A stretch of DNA of 64,000 bases from Shewanella sp. NIFS-20-20 (GCF_019209865.1 NZ_JAHUTT010000002.1:62001-126000); one strand, 5' to 3'; shown: positions 38,463 through 48,630, numbered from the stretch's first letter. Translations and numbers: made by a program. The notes: a model not told the origin generated them from the sequence alone.

Positions 38463-40637
38463 TTACAGCGCGGGATGAGTTAGTTTAATAATATCCCGCT
38501 GCGGGACTCCCGCCTCGGTGACAAACAAACGCTTGTTGTGAGTATCGACACTAAAAGAGCCAAAAGAGCTGAGGCTCGATGGCTCTAATCGGATCAAGGG
38601 CGTCAGCTGCTGTTGCTGCAGGTCATAATGGTTAATTTGCTGGTAGTCACTTTGACGGTCTCGAAACCATAAATCATTGCCTGAAACTACCCAGTTATAG
38701 TCTTCATCAAAAATGCTGTCTGCCACCGCTAATTGCGGTTCACCCACAAACTGCCATCGCCACAGGCCGGGCTTATCTCCACGGGTAAAATACAAGGTGT
38801 CGCCACTGAACATCCCATGATGTAAATCGATACCAATCCGAGTCGGCGGCGTTTGGGTGTCGAGATCGAAGGCGACTAAATTATCTTCGGTGGAGGCATA
38901 CAAGGTTTTGCCATCGGTAGACCAAAACGGGCGACTATGATCGCGATAAACCGAGCTCACCATCGAGATCCGCCCAGAGCGAATATTCAATAAGTAGATC
39001 CGATTACCAGACCCTTGATCGTCTTGCGCTAAAAAGCTGACTTGTTGACCATCCTCAGACCAACGGGGATAGGCCACCCGCCGCTTAAGATCGGTATGTT
39101 GCAGCGGATGACTGCCATCAAGATCGCTGGTCCAAATCTCGTAATAGCCGGTTTGATTGGAAATATACACAAGCCGATGATTTTGGGGTGAATAATGGGC
39201 ATCACGAGTATTATGCTGTTGATGGAACACTGGAAATGGTGCATAGACATAGTCATTATCGAGCTTGATAGCCGACACATTATAGCGCCGTAAATAGTTG
39301 GCAAAGACCAGTTCCGTTGATTCCGGAATAAATTTGGGATAACTGATTTGCTCAATCCCTAAGCTGTGAATGTCACCACTGTCACTATCGAGTACATAAG
39401 CTTGAGTTTGACCTGACTTTTCTTGTGAATAGACGACTCTGCGTCCATCGGGATGCCAACTTACCCCTTGAATATCTTCCAAGCCATTAGTCAAACGCTG
39501 CTCAGTCTGAGTGGCGAGATCATAGACAATAATATCTTCGGAAATGTTACTAAAACGCCGCGCAATGGCTAAGCGCGTACCATCGGGGCTAAACGCCATA
39601 TCACGGTCACGGTAACCGCAATCTTGCTCACAAGATAAACGCTGATAATTAAAATTTTCATCGTCTAAATCCACTAAATATATGCCACTTACCTCGCTGT
39701 TATCTAGGCTTGAAATAATGGCTAAACGGCGACCATCAGGACTGATACTTAGGGCTGAGTTAGTGCTTGAGCAAGGCAAAATTTGCTCTGTTTCTCCGGT
39801 GGCTAAAATAAAACGAGTGAACCAGCATTGGTGTAAACTGCGACTGGCGTAATAGATGCTGCTGTCATCGATACTCCAAATGGCGCGATATTCTCGGCTA
39901 CTATCTGAGGTCAGTCGCCGCACGGAAGCCTCTTCATCTGTTAATGATTTCAGATAAAGATTAGCCGACTTACCGGGCTGATAGGCACCATAGACCAGCC
40001 AGCGATGATCATGAGATACCTCCGGGAATCGCTCCGAACCGGGGTCATGGGTTAACGTCGTTAAGGTCGGTGTAGCCAGCTGTTGGTAATCCCCCCATAA
40101 GTGATAACAGGTCCATGCCAACCAACTCACGAGCACCACAACCAGACCACGAATATGCCAAGGCCTAAGCCAAGCAAGCTTAGTGACCATAACGGTCGGC
40201 ATCTCAGGGACAGTGTCACTCACCGGCGGGCGAACAACATCGAGGGCCAGACGATAACCCCGTTTTCGTACGGTCGCAATGGCATCATTGGCGGGGGTCA
40301 GTTCTGCTAACTGTTGACGTAAGTGCCATATGGCATTGGTCAGCGCTTTTTCACCGACGTATTGATTGCCATCCCAAATTTGCAAGATGAGCTGATCACG
40401 ACTAACGACCTCGGGCGCCGCCGCAGCTAACGCACACAACAACTCCATAAATTTGGCTTGCAAACTGACCGTAAGCGTCGGCTCGGGTAAACTGTCTTGA
40501 TCTTGGCTCGCCAGCACAGGTTCACTTGGATAAAAGTGTAAGCAATGCTCATTCGGTACCACTTTACAGCTCATCGGCTGCATGAGGTCGCTGCCAAGAT
40601 CTCGTAACCAGAATTCGGTTGTTATGATTGTTGTCAT
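38463..40637 (-). CDS. CadC/ToxR-type membrane transcription factor with beta-propeller sensor
   Basis: About 724 residues from the ATG at 40637 (a GTG three codons upstream is possible). Order: winged-helix DNA-binding domain at about residues 57-132 (RDQLILQIWDGNQYVGEKAL, then NAIWHLRQQL and VRKRGYRL, the OmpR/CadC type); a membrane segment at about 163-182; then a periplasmic WD40/TolB-like beta-propeller with repeats such as DGRRLAIIS, SPDGTRLAIAR and HPDGRRVVYS. This is a one-component system in which the periplasmic propeller could sense a ligand. The S9 peptidase gene is divergent, 258 bp away, and is the obvious candidate target. Confidence 0.85.
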   Translation of the reverse strand: MTTIITTEFWLRDLGSDLMQPMSCKVVPNEHCLHFYPSEPVLASQDQDSLPEPTLTVSLQAKFMELLCALAAAAPEVVSRDQLILQIWDGNQYVGEKALTNAIWHLRQQLAELTPANDAIATVRKRGYRLALDVVRPPVSDTVPEMPTVMVTKLAWLRPWHIRGLVVVLVSWLAWTCYHLWGDYQQLATPTLTTLTHDPGSERFPEVSHDHRWLVYGAYQPGKSANLYLKSLTDEEASVRRLTSDSSREYRAIWSIDDSSIYYASRSLHQCWFTRFILATGETEQILPCSSTNSALSISPDGRRLAIISSLDNSEVSGIYLVDLDDENFNYQRLSCEQDCGYRDRDMAFSPDGTRLAIARRFSNISEDIIVYDLATQTEQRLTNGLEDIQGVSWHPDGRRVVYSQEKSGQTQAYVLDSDSGDIHSLGIEQISYPKFIPESTELVFANYLRRYNVSAIKLDNDYVYAPFPVFHQQHNTRDAHYSPQNHRLVYISNQTGYYEIWTSDLDGSHPLQHTDLKRRVAYPRWSEDGQQVSFLAQDDQGSGNRIYLLNIRSGRISMVSSVYRDHSRPFWSTDGKTLYASTEDNLVAFDLDTQTPPTRIGIDLHHGMFSGDTLYFTRGDKPGLWRWQFVGEPQLAVADSIFDEDYNWVVSGNDLWFRDRQSDYQQINHYDLQQQQLTPLIRLEPSSLSSFGSFSVDTHNKRLFVTEAGVPQRDIIKLTHPAL

Positions 40638-40895
40638 CCAAATCACCCATCATTACCACACATCTTTGCCACTCAAAATTAACATTCACAGCAAATGTAA
40701 GCAACTAATAATTAAAGGAATAGATGTTTAGTAGAGATTTAAACAGGCTAAAAGTGACTCTCACTTAGTTGTTGTTATTGCCAATATTCTTTACAAGGGA
40801 TCAGCCATTAACATTAATCTTGATCGGCGTAACTATCAAGACGATGTCCGGCACTCGTTCCGACACAGTTTTACTTCGACTCAAGGTGACCTTGT
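40638..40895. promoter_or_regulatory. Divergent intergenic region, CadC-like regulator / S9 peptidase
   Basis: 258 bp carrying promoters for both genes. ATTAACATT occurs twice in direct orientation, at 40678-40686 and 40807-40815, a possible binding repeat for the winged-helix regulator. AAGGTGA before 40896 is the ribosome-binding site of the peptidase. No promoter hexamers stand out. Confidence 0.35.
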
Positions 40896-43271
40896 ATGCA
40901 TAGCCGATTGATTTTGACCTTGTTGTTACTCTGGTCAATGAGCGACACCCTTTTTGCCAACGAATACCAAGCCAGCTCACCGTTACTCGAGCAAGTGTTG
41001 GCCACTCAAGCTTTTCCTAGCACTAAGGTCTCCCGTGATGGCAAATTGATGCTGCTGGCCACCCCGATTTCAACTCCTGACATTGCGCAATTATCCCAGC
41101 CCAAGCGCTACTTAGCCGGACTAGAATTACATGCGCACCAAAGTCGAGCGGCCAATATTAGCGGTCAATATCAAGCCATCGAATTAATTGACTTAACCAA
41201 TGGCCAATTGCTCAACACTTCTGCTTTAGCAGACTATTTCCCGCTAACAGCCATCAAATTTTCGCCCGATAGCCGCCATTTAAGCGCCATCACCTTAGCC
41301 ACTAACCAACCGCAATTACTGACATTAACATTGACGGCCAGAGCTAGCGTCAACCTGAGCCCCAGACCCGTCAATGGCATCTTAGGATTCGACTACCAAT
41401 GGCTCGCTAATAGTCAAGGCATCATATATCGCGGCCAAACTGACCAACAAGCTATCAGCCCTCCTTATGCACCATCGCAAGCCTTGATCATTCGCGAGAC
41501 TCAAGGACGCCCGGGACAAAGAACCTATGCCAATCTCTTAAAAAATGCTAACGATGCCGACCGTTTTGCCGCCCTTACCCATGCCCAGATCAGTGAATGG
41601 TCTATCGAAAATCGCCTTAACGATATCGGGCCAATTGGCCACTACGCGAGCCAAGTATTATCGCCTGATAATCGCTATTTATTGGTAAACGAATTAAGTT
41701 TGCCGTTTTCATATAAGGTCAGATACAGCGGTTTTAGCCGTGCCATTTCGGTGTTTGATCGCCACACTCAACAACTGCAGCCGCTGACACAAATCGCATC
41801 AAAAGAACATCAGGCACGAGGTAAAAACGCCACGTCTGCAGGACCTCGCCACCACCATTGGCACCCAGCTCAAGCGGCTACCTTAGTGTGGTATCAGGCG
41901 TTAGATAAAGGCGTCAGTCAATCCAAGTTAGCGCTGCGTGATAGCATAATGACCGCAGCCTACCCCAATGGGGAAAGTAAACAACGCCTAGCAACGCCAG
42001 GGCGTATCAGCCACACCCGTTATGGCGACGATGGCAGCATCATAGTCTATCAACAGGACAGATATCAGCAGCAACAAACCGTGTCTGTGTTGGCGCCGAC
42101 AGGCAAGTTTTCTACTTGGTATCAACGCAGTCTGCGCGATAAGTACAGCGATCCAGGTCGCTTACATCAGCGACTCCTCGATGGCCAACACTTAGTGGCC
42201 ATCGAGGACGGTCACGTGGTACATAGTAGCTTAGGCTATTTCGAACAAGGCCAACGCCCAGCGCTTAAACGCACCCGTCTGAGTGATAATCACAGTGAAA
42301 TTTTATGGCAGTCTGCTCCAGATCGCCTTGAATATGTCATTAAGGTTATCAATCTTGAGCCACTGCAACTGTTGATCCGAACTGAATCAGCCACTCAGCC
42401 ACCCGCGCTTAAGTTAGTCTCTGGTACCCACACAGGTAAGACACTCTACCAAGCCCCCGCCAACGCCCACAGCCTCGCGGGAGTGACCAAACAACCCCTA
42501 CAATTTCGCCGCGAAGACGGCTTGATGTTATCTGGTGAATTATATTTACCCACCGGGTACGATGTAAGCCAAGGACCACTGCCGCTGCTGATGTGGGCAT
42601 ATCCCCGTGAATTTCAGGATGAAAAGGTCGCCCAACAAACAACCTATTCTCCCAATAAATACTTACGTATTAGCCCGCGTAGCCCCATCTACCTCGCGGG
42701 CCAAGGCATCGCCGTGCTCGATAAGTTATCCATGCCTATCGTGGCCAGCCAAACCGGCAAAGCTAACGATAACTTTCGCGCTCAAATCATCGCTAACGCC
42801 CAAGCCGCTGTCGATACTGTGGTCGAGATGGGCATCACCGCGCCAGGAAAGATCGCCGTCGGTGGCCACTCTTATGGCGCCTTTATGGTTGGTAACCTGC
42901 TAGCACATACCGACTTATTTAGCGCTGGGATTGCCCGAAGTGGTGCCTATAACCGCAGTCTCACCCCCTTTGGTTTTCAATCGGAAGGTCGTGATTATTG
43001 GCAAGCCACTGACTTGTACCTACAAATGTCCCCCTTTACTTATGCCCACCAAATCAAAGAGCCCTTGTTACTGATCCACGGGCTAGCCGATCCCAACTCT
43101 GGCACTTATCCCATGCAATCCCAACGCATGTTTGATGCCCTCGATGGGCTTGGCGGCAAGGCGAAACTGGTGATGCTGCCCTATGAAGGTCATAGCTATA
43201 AAGCCAAACAATCACTGGCACAGCTCTGGTGGGAACAGAGTCAGTGGTTACAACAACATTTAGCTGATTAA
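40896..43271 (+). CDS. Secreted S9 family prolyl-oligopeptidase-like peptidase
   Basis: 791 residues, signal peptide MHSRLILTLLLLWSMSDTLFA. An N-terminal beta-propeller region (about 30-520) precedes an alpha/beta-hydrolase domain. Catalytic triad: Ser659 in GGHSYGAFM, Asp732 in HGLADPNSG, His766 in EGHSYKA. Family members cleave short peptides or act as dipeptidyl/acylaminoacyl peptidases; specificity cannot be told from sequence. 15 bp before the next gene, so the peptidase and phosphatase probably form one operon facing the CadC-like regulator. Confidence 0.88.
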   Translation: MHSRLILTLLLLWSMSDTLFANEYQASSPLLEQVLATQAFPSTKVSRDGKLMLLATPISTPDIAQLSQPKRYLAGLELHAHQSRAANISGQYQAIELIDLTNGQLLNTSALADYFPLTAIKFSPDSRHLSAITLATNQPQLLTLTLTARASVNLSPRPVNGILGFDYQWLANSQGIIYRGQTDQQAISPPYAPSQALIIRETQGRPGQRTYANLLKNANDADRFAALTHAQISEWSIENRLNDIGPIGHYASQVLSPDNRYLLVNELSLPFSYKVRYSGFSRAISVFDRHTQQLQPLTQIASKEHQARGKNATSAGPRHHHWHPAQAATLVWYQALDKGVSQSKLALRDSIMTAAYPNGESKQRLATPGRISHTRYGDDGSIIVYQQDRYQQQQTVSVLAPTGKFSTWYQRSLRDKYSDPGRLHQRLLDGQHLVAIEDGHVVHSSLGYFEQGQRPALKRTRLSDNHSEILWQSAPDRLEYVIKVINLEPLQLLIRTESATQPPALKLVSGTHTGKTLYQAPANAHSLAGVTKQPLQFRREDGLMLSGELYLPTGYDVSQGPLPLLMWAYPREFQDEKVAQQTTYSPNKYLRISPRSPIYLAGQGIAVLDKLSMPIVASQTGKANDNFRAQIIANAQAAVDTVVEMGITAPGKIAVGGHSYGAFMVGNLLAHTDLFSAGIARSGAYNRSLTPFGFQSEGRDYWQATDLYLQMSPFTYAHQIKEPLLLIHGLADPNSGTYPMQSQRMFDALDGLGGKAKLVMLPYEGHSYKAKQSLAQLWWEQSQWLQQHLAD

Positions 43272-43292
43272 TTACCTGTTGAAAGGATGCTC

Positions 43293-44582
43293 ATGAAAAC
43301 ACTCACTGCAACCCTACTGGCCGCTAGCTTGTGCTCAAGTACCGCGCTCGCACAAACACCAGCGCCGACCAATATTATCTATCTTATTGGCGATGGTATG
43401 GGGCCGGCCTATACCAGCGCGTTCCGATACTTTAGTGACAACCCAGCGACGCCAGAGCTTGATAAAACCATTTTTGACCAATTGCTCACCGGCATGGCTA
43501 GCACCTACCCAGATGATGACACTTGGGTCACCGATTCTGCGGCCTCAGCGACAGCGCTGGCCTCAGGAACAAAATCCTATAACGGCGCCATTGGCGTAGA
43601 CCCGCAGCAGCACCCTTTGCCGAGCTTACTTGAAATCGCCAAGCAACAAGGTTATCAAACCGCCATGGTGGTGACCTCGCAAATTAATCACGCCACTCCC
43701 GCCAGCTTTTTAGCGCACAATAAGAGCCGGCGGAATTATAATGAAATAGCCGATGAATACTTAACCAACCTCATCAAGGGCCAGCCTGTCGCCGACCTGA
43801 TGTTAGGTGGCGGCCAACAGTATTTTATTCGCCAAGACAAAGATCTCGTCAGTGAACTTAAACAGCATGGCTATCAATATGTCGATAACCTTGACAACTT
43901 GGCCCAACTAACCCGACTGCCCGCGCTCGGCTTATTTGGCGATAAAGGCATGGAACCCGCACTTGGCAGTCGCCAGCCCCTACGCCTAAGCCAGATGACG
44001 GAGCATGCCTTACGTTTATTGTCTCAGTCGCCCGAGAGATTTGTGCTAGTAGTTGAAGCCAGTCAGATTGATTGGTGTGGTCACAGCAATGACATCAGTT
44101 GCGCCATGGCGGAAATGACTGACTTTGCCGCCACACTTGAGCTCGTTAAAGCCTATATCGATCAACATCCCAACACCTTAATGGTGGCCACGGCCGATCA
44201 CTCAACCGGTGGCCTAAGTTTAGGGCGCCAAGGGGTGTATCAATGGGGCGCTAAGCAAGTCAAAGCCGTCACCGATATGCCTGCTGATATTGCCGCGAGT
44301 CTCCAAGCTCGCCCCAAAGCGATGACCAGCATACTAGCTGAGCAAATGGGCTTAACGCTCAACCCGCAACAGCAACAACAACTGCGGGCGGTTATCGATG
44401 ATAAAGAGCAACTAGAGCAAGCCCTCAAACGCCGTATCGATGAAGCAAGCCATACCGGCTGGACCACCACCGGCCATGATGCCGTCGATGTGCAAATTTT
44501 TAGTTATGGTCAAGGCTCGGCATTATTTAATGGCCACCTCGACAATACTGAGATAGCCAAAGCATTATTGGGATTGCTCTAG
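43293..44582 (+). CDS. Alkaline phosphatase (PhoA family)
   Basis: Secreted phosphomonoesterase, 429 residues from the ATG at 43293 (AAAGG lies six bases upstream; an ATG at 43287 would add two residues). Signal peptide MKTLTATLLAASLCSSTALA. Metal site IIYLIGDGMG, nucleophile Ser in VTDSAASATALASG, and the zinc ligands in VVEASQIDWCGHSND and TADHSTGGL. It would release phosphate from organic esters in the periplasm. No Pho box was noticed upstream, and the gene appears linked to the S9 peptidase rather than to phosphate genes. Confidence 0.92.
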   Translation: MKTLTATLLAASLCSSTALAQTPAPTNIIYLIGDGMGPAYTSAFRYFSDNPATPELDKTIFDQLLTGMASTYPDDDTWVTDSAASATALASGTKSYNGAIGVDPQQHPLPSLLEIAKQQGYQTAMVVTSQINHATPASFLAHNKSRRNYNEIADEYLTNLIKGQPVADLMLGGGQQYFIRQDKDLVSELKQHGYQYVDNLDNLAQLTRLPALGLFGDKGMEPALGSRQPLRLSQMTEHALRLLSQSPERFVLVVEASQIDWCGHSNDISCAMAEMTDFAATLELVKAYIDQHPNTLMVATADHSTGGLSLGRQGVYQWGAKQVKAVTDMPADIAASLQARPKAMTSILAEQMGLTLNPQQQQQLRAVIDDKEQLEQALKRRIDEASHTGWTTTGHDAVDVQIFSYGQGSALFNGHLDNTEIAKALLGLL

Positions 44583-44624
44583 CTTGTGATATTCTTAAGC
44601 AACTTTATTGGTAAGAGATAAATC

Positions 44625-45002
44625 ATGAGCAAGAGCAAAACTGCGGCTGAATTCGCGTCGATGACCCCTGAAGGTCGCTATGATCTGATGGTAAGCCTAG
44701 TGAAACAAGAGCAAGTTATCTGGACTCTACAAGATAACGATGGTTGTGTGATGTTAACTACGGATGATGAAGACTGCATCCCTATGTGGCCAACCGAAGA
44801 AGCCGCCAACTCATGGGCAGTCGATGATTGGCAACACTGCCAACCACTGGCGATCCCATTGAACGAATGGTTAGAGCGTTGGGTACCTGGGATGCAAGAT
44901 GATGATTTGGCCGTCGCAATTTGCCCGGTAGTCGATGATCTGGGCGTTGTGGTCCTGCCCCATGAGCTTGAAGAACGTTTAGTTAAACGTCAGGCGCACT
45001 AA
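44625..45002 (+). CDS. DUF2750 domain protein
   Basis: 125 residues, acidic, soluble. Matches DUF2750 (PF11042) by its pattern: W-x-L-x-D near residue 35 (VIWTLQDNDGCVMLT), then IPMWPTEEAANSWA and a C-terminal WVPGMQDDDLAVAICPV. Function unknown; members are common in Gammaproteobacteria next to DnaK/immunity-type small genes. Preceded by AAGAGA; a small membrane protein gene follows by 4 bp. Confidence 0.82.
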   Translation: MSKSKTAAEFASMTPEGRYDLMVSLVKQEQVIWTLQDNDGCVMLTTDDEDCIPMWPTEEAANSWAVDDWQHCQPLAIPLNEWLERWVPGMQDDDLAVAICPVVDDLGVVVLPHELEERLVKRQAH

Positions 45003-45006
45003 GTCA

Positions 45007-45411
45007 ATGACCGGGGGCAAGATGCCAGTGCCATTACTATTGCTAACGAGCGTTTATGCCTTGTTGGCTATCTCGGGCTTGCTCTACCAGCAAGCTGTCG
45101 TCGCTTCAATCCTTCTGCTGTTAATGGTACTGGCCACGATTGGCCGCCAAAAATCAGCTTGGTTGCTGATGTTGTTAATTGCAGCTGTGATGTCGTTGGC
45201 CGGGGTCGGTTTAGCGCTGTTACTCAATATGTCCCCTGATGACACTGCGCCAGCTTGGCTGACCCGCCTTCAAGCTTGGAGCATGCTCCAGCAAATGCTG
45301 TTAATTTCTGGCTTGTTGTTATTGGCGGGAATACAGCTATGGGTGGCACTGATGCCAACAGTTCGACAATGGTTTAAACCAAAGATGAACTTCAATATCA
45401 TTCAGTCCTAA
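45007..45411 (+). CDS. Small membrane protein of unknown function
   Basis: 134 residues, four hydrophobic segments (about 8-24, 28-43, 50-73 and 93-115) and a short basic C-terminal tail. No domain recognised. The ATG at 45007 has no clear ribosome-binding site; the ATG at 45022 is preceded by GGGGG and may be the real start. Probably co-transcribed with the DUF2750 gene. Confidence 0.5.
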   Translation: MTGGKMPVPLLLLTSVYALLAISGLLYQQAVVASILLLLMVLATIGRQKSAWLLMLLIAAVMSLAGVGLALLLNMSPDDTAPAWLTRLQAWSMLQQMLLISGLLLLAGIQLWVALMPTVRQWFKPKMNFNIIQS

Positions 45412-45421
45412 GCGCAGATAC

Positions 45422-45450
45422 AAAAAAAGCCGTTGAATCAACGGCTTTTT
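45422..45450. terminator. Bidirectional terminator between the membrane protein gene and erpA
   Basis: GCCGTTG-AAT-CAACGGC hairpin flanked by seven A residues on one side and six T residues on the other, in the gap between convergent genes. Works in both directions. Confidence 0.9.
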
Positions 45451-45466
45451 TATTAGCTTATGGCGA

Positions 45467-45817
45467 TTAAACCGAGAAGCTAGCACCACAACCACAGGTG
45501 GTGGTGGCATTTGGGTTCTTGACAAAAAAGCGAGAACCTTCAAGGCCTGAGGTGTAATCCACTTCACCGCCCACTAGATATTGTAAGCTCATTGGGTCAA
45601 CAACCAACTGCACCCCTTGCTTTTCCACGGTAAAGTCACCTTCGTTGACTTTTTCATCGAAGGTAAAGCCATACTGGAATCCTGAACAACCGCCGCCAGT
45701 CACATACACTCGTAACTTAAGCGCGTCATTTTGTTCTTCAACCAGCAGACTTTTTACTTTCTCAGCGGCCGCATCGGTAAAGCGGATGGGCATCGCTGTT
45801 TCAGCTTGATCAGTCAT
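45467..45817 (-). CDS. erpA: A-type iron-sulfur insertion protein ErpA
   Basis: Delivers Fe-S clusters to apo-proteins, notably isoprenoid enzymes IspG and IspH. 116 residues. The three conserved cysteines are Cys44 ([10 protein letters not shown]), Cys108 and Cys110 (CGCGASFSV). The order of the ErpA-type sequence, including [18 protein letters not shown], favours ErpA over IscA. Overlaps the 3' end of the upstream DUF6776-type gene by 8 bp. Confidence 0.95.
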   Translation of the reverse strand: MTDQAETAMPIRFTDAAAEKVKSLLVEEQNDALKLRVYVTGGGCSGFQYGFTFDEKVNEGDFTVEKQGVQLVVDPMSLQYLVGGEVDYTSGLEGSRFFVKNPNATTTCGCGASFSV

Positions 45818-46613
45818 TACTACCTCTTAACTCTGTTTGCTGCTCGGAATTATCTATTACCTGAGTGTTTTGTTCAAGTATTGTCTGAGGGCTCTGCGCC
45901 CCTTGCAACACATCCACGGCATTAAAGCTTTGTTGTGCCTGAGCACCTTTATTCCAACGGGTGGCAGGCACTACGATTTTGGCATCGATTTGCTTAAGCT
46001 CAAATCCCTCAGGCAAACTAAATGTGCTGTCTAAGATTTGAAAATAGCGAAAATTAAAATCCAAACTGTTGCCGGTCAACGACACCAGTGTTAACTCTTG
46101 ACTCTTGCCATCTTGCAGACCAATAAAGCGGATCTCAGCCTTCCCTTTCAGTAAGCGTTTACGTTTTTCCAGCTGGGTTAACACCAACTGCAATTGTAAT
46201 TGCCCAGGCTCAATGCCGGGCAAAATTTCTAAGGTATTGATGGCAATACCTTCAGCGACTTGTTCTGGTGCCATAATGCTGCGATAAAATGCCAGCTCAC
46301 GCTTTACTTGCGACAATTGCTGCACTTGCTCATTAAACAATTGCTGCATATCTTGGTTGGCCTGCGAGGCGACCGTCAGCGCCATATTGTTACTGGCTAA
46401 CTGTTGCGAGCGCTGATCTAACTCGGCGCGTAAACGGACGATTTCCTTTTTTTCGGCGACATTGACGTTAACCGGCACCTCTTGCCAAAAAATACTCGCC
46501 ATCACCCCAAGACAAAAGGCCACTAAAACCAGTAACATCATGTAGACATGGGACGAACGTTGGATCGCACCTTTACCTTTTAGGCGCCGGCGCCACGCCG
46601 ATGTATTTGACAT
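45810..46613 (-). CDS. DUF6776 family membrane-anchored protein
   Basis: 267 residues. A basic N-terminus (RRRLKGKG), one membrane helix at about residues 24-44, a coiled coil (about 55-110, rich in Q, L and A), and a C-terminal beta-rich domain. It resembles the DUF6776 family found beside erpA in Shewanella and relatives. Function unknown; the topology suggests a periplasmic domain. Divergent from the ClC gene and overlapping erpA by 8 bp. Confidence 0.7.
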   Translation of the reverse strand: MSNTSAWRRRLKGKGAIQRSSHVYMMLLVLVAFCLGVMASIFWQEVPVNVNVAEKKEIVRLRAELDQRSQQLASNNMALTVASQANQDMQQLFNEQVQQLSQVKRELAFYRSIMAPEQVAEGIAINTLEILPGIEPGQLQLQLVLTQLEKRKRLLKGKAEIRFIGLQDGKSQELTLVSLTGNSLDFNFRYFQILDSTFSLPEGFELKQIDAKIVVPATRWNKGAQAQQSFNAVDVLQGAQSPQTILEQNTQVIDNSEQQTELRGSND

Positions 46614-46652
46614 ACTTTCAACCTTTTATCCATTTAACAGCAAGGAACGTCA

Positions 46653-48362
46653 GTGCAAAATAACTTGCGCCGCCTCGCGGAACAGTTAAATGACTATCTC
46701 AAACAGCCACTGAGAGATCATTTATCTGTGGCTAAAACCAGTTGGCAATTGTGCATTTTGGCGCTCATATCCGCCATGCTCGCCTCAATAGTCATCATTT
46801 TACTGCGATTATTATTAGAGTGGACCGACACAGTCACCCATGCGCAAATCATGGATTTTACGGGGATTGCAACTGACTGGCGAGTCTTGTTACCACTTTT
46901 TGGTGCAATTTTAATTCGCCTCGTGGCAAAACTGGGATCTAGACGTTATAAGCGGCTTGGCATCGCTTACGTCATCCATCGTTATAAGCTGCATTACGGC
47001 AAGCTGCCACTGCAATCCGCCGCCGCCCAATTCTTTCAAGCCTTCTTTGCTCTCGCCAGCAATTTCTCCGTGGGCCGCGAAGGCCCAGCAATCCACCTAG
47101 GCGCAGTGACTGCCAGCGTGATCGCGGCTAAAATGCGCCTGCCTAATAACAGCGTCCGCATTATGTGTGCCAGTGGGATTGCTGCTGGGATAGCCGCCAC
47201 CTTTAATGCCCCGCTCGCGGCGGTCATCTTTGTGTTTGAAGTCATCGTTCGTGAGTACAAACTCCACTATTTCTTCCCCATCATGCTATCTGCCTTAGTC
47301 GGAGCCGTTAGCAGCCAATTAGTGTTTGGCAACATTCATGAATATGACAGCATCAATGTCATTCATATTCCGGTGACACATTACCCATTGTTAGCCATTG
47401 TCGCTATCGCCCTCGGAATATTTGCCGCGTTATTTAATCGCACCTTAGTCAAGGTCACAGCCCTTAGCCAACCTTGGGGCTTAAGCGCCCGCTTATTACT
47501 GGCAGGCATCATTACCTCCGCCATTGGTCTGTTGCTTCCCCAAGCACTTGGCACCGGCGATTTGGCCATTGAGGTGGTGATCAGTGAACACCCTGGGATG
47601 CTGTTTTTGCTGGCTCTACTCGCGGCTAAATGCATTGCCACCATCGCGGCGATTGGCCTTGGGATCCCAGGCGGCCTCATTGGCCCCTTGTATGGCATTG
47701 GCGCCTTAATTGGTACCATATTTGCCCTCATCAGTGCGTGGATATTTCCGGAGTTAACCCCCTTTATTGGCTTATATACCGTGATTGGGATGACCGCCAT
47801 GATGGGAGTCTGCCTCGGCGCACCCTTGGCGGGATTGACCGCATTATTAGAATTAACCAATGACGCCACCATTATTATGCCGGCCATGTTTGTCACTGTA
47901 TTAGCCTATTTGGTGGCTTACCAAGGCTTAAAGACTGACTCGATTTTCCTCAAGCAAATCGAACTGATGGGGCTTGGCTATAAAAAGCCACCACTGCATG
48001 AGGCCTTAGAAAAAGTGGGGGTCAGGGCGCTAATGAACCGCCGCTTCGTTATAGTCAATCAAGATCAAGCCCTGTTATTAGAAGTGCTTAAACGGGCCGA
48101 AGGGCGGCCGGTGATGATTAAAGATCCCCAAGGGCAGATTAATATGCTGCACCTTTCCATGCCCTCCGTTAGCAATGAATCACCGCTAATAAAAGAAGTG
48201 ATGCAGGGACTTGAAGATAACGCCACCCTCAAAGAAGCCTATGAGAGTCTTGCGCTTAAACGCCGTGGGGAACTCTATATTTGGCAATCAAGTCCTGACA
48301 ATATTGTCGGCGTGATCAGCTGGCAACAATTGCAGCAACACATTCGCGCAGGGCAAGCATAG
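46653..48362 (+). CDS. ClC-type chloride channel/transporter
   Basis: 569 residues from a GTG (AAGGAA upstream). The ClC core occupies about residues 30-430 with the selectivity motif GREGPAIHLG (gating Glu143), and GLGIPGGLIGPLYGIGALIG. The C-terminal 140 residues have a degenerate CBS-like shape. At the position of the internal proton glutamate of E. coli ClcA the sequence reads FEVIV, with valine (Val197) aligned by eye to the second Glu of EE; see findings. Divergent from DUF6776. Physiological role unclear: possibly acid resistance or ion balance. Confidence 0.9.
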   Translation: MQNNLRRLAEQLNDYLKQPLRDHLSVAKTSWQLCILALISAMLASIVIILLRLLLEWTDTVTHAQIMDFTGIATDWRVLLPLFGAILIRLVAKLGSRRYKRLGIAYVIHRYKLHYGKLPLQSAAAQFFQAFFALASNFSVGREGPAIHLGAVTASVIAAKMRLPNNSVRIMCASGIAAGIAATFNAPLAAVIFVFEVIVREYKLHYFFPIMLSALVGAVSSQLVFGNIHEYDSINVIHIPVTHYPLLAIVAIALGIFAALFNRTLVKVTALSQPWGLSARLLLAGIITSAIGLLLPQALGTGDLAIEVVISEHPGMLFLLALLAAKCIATIAAIGLGIPGGLIGPLYGIGALIGTIFALISAWIFPELTPFIGLYTVIGMTAMMGVCLGAPLAGLTALLELTNDATIIMPAMFVTVLAYLVAYQGLKTDSIFLKQIELMGLGYKKPPLHEALEKVGVRALMNRRFVIVNQDQALLLEVLKRAEGRPVMIKDPQGQINMLHLSMPSVSNESPLIKEVMQGLEDNATLKEAYESLALKRRGELYIWQSSPDNIVGVISWQQLQQHIRAGQA

Positions 48363-48379
48363 GCTGGCATCATGCCAGC
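48363..48379 (+). terminator. Small stem-loop downstream of the ClC gene
   Basis: GCTGGCAT-C-ATGCCAGC, a near-perfect dyad starting 1 bp after the stop. No T-run follows, so a terminator role is uncertain. Confidence 0.4.
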
Positions 48380-48630
48380 TCGGCCCTATTTGCTCGCGGA
48401 AGCCGCCAACATGCCAAAATTTCGAGCCTTTAGCTGAGATGGTGTGATTCGCACCGCTAAACTAGCAATCATTTGATAACATTTTAGGATTCGACTTGAT
48501 GCAATTCTTTATCAAGCGTACATTCACTACCTGATTTATCGGTCATGGTGATGGCTCAAGGCCACCGTGACGACTCTTCTCGTTCAGCCGCGGTTAACTC
48601 CGGCATTTTATACGACAGTAAGGACAGACA

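Noticed and set aside
47381-47896. 171-codon open frame antisense to the ClC gene
   Set aside because: Shadow of a strong membrane-protein gene; composition is biased and no family pattern or ribosome-binding site is seen.
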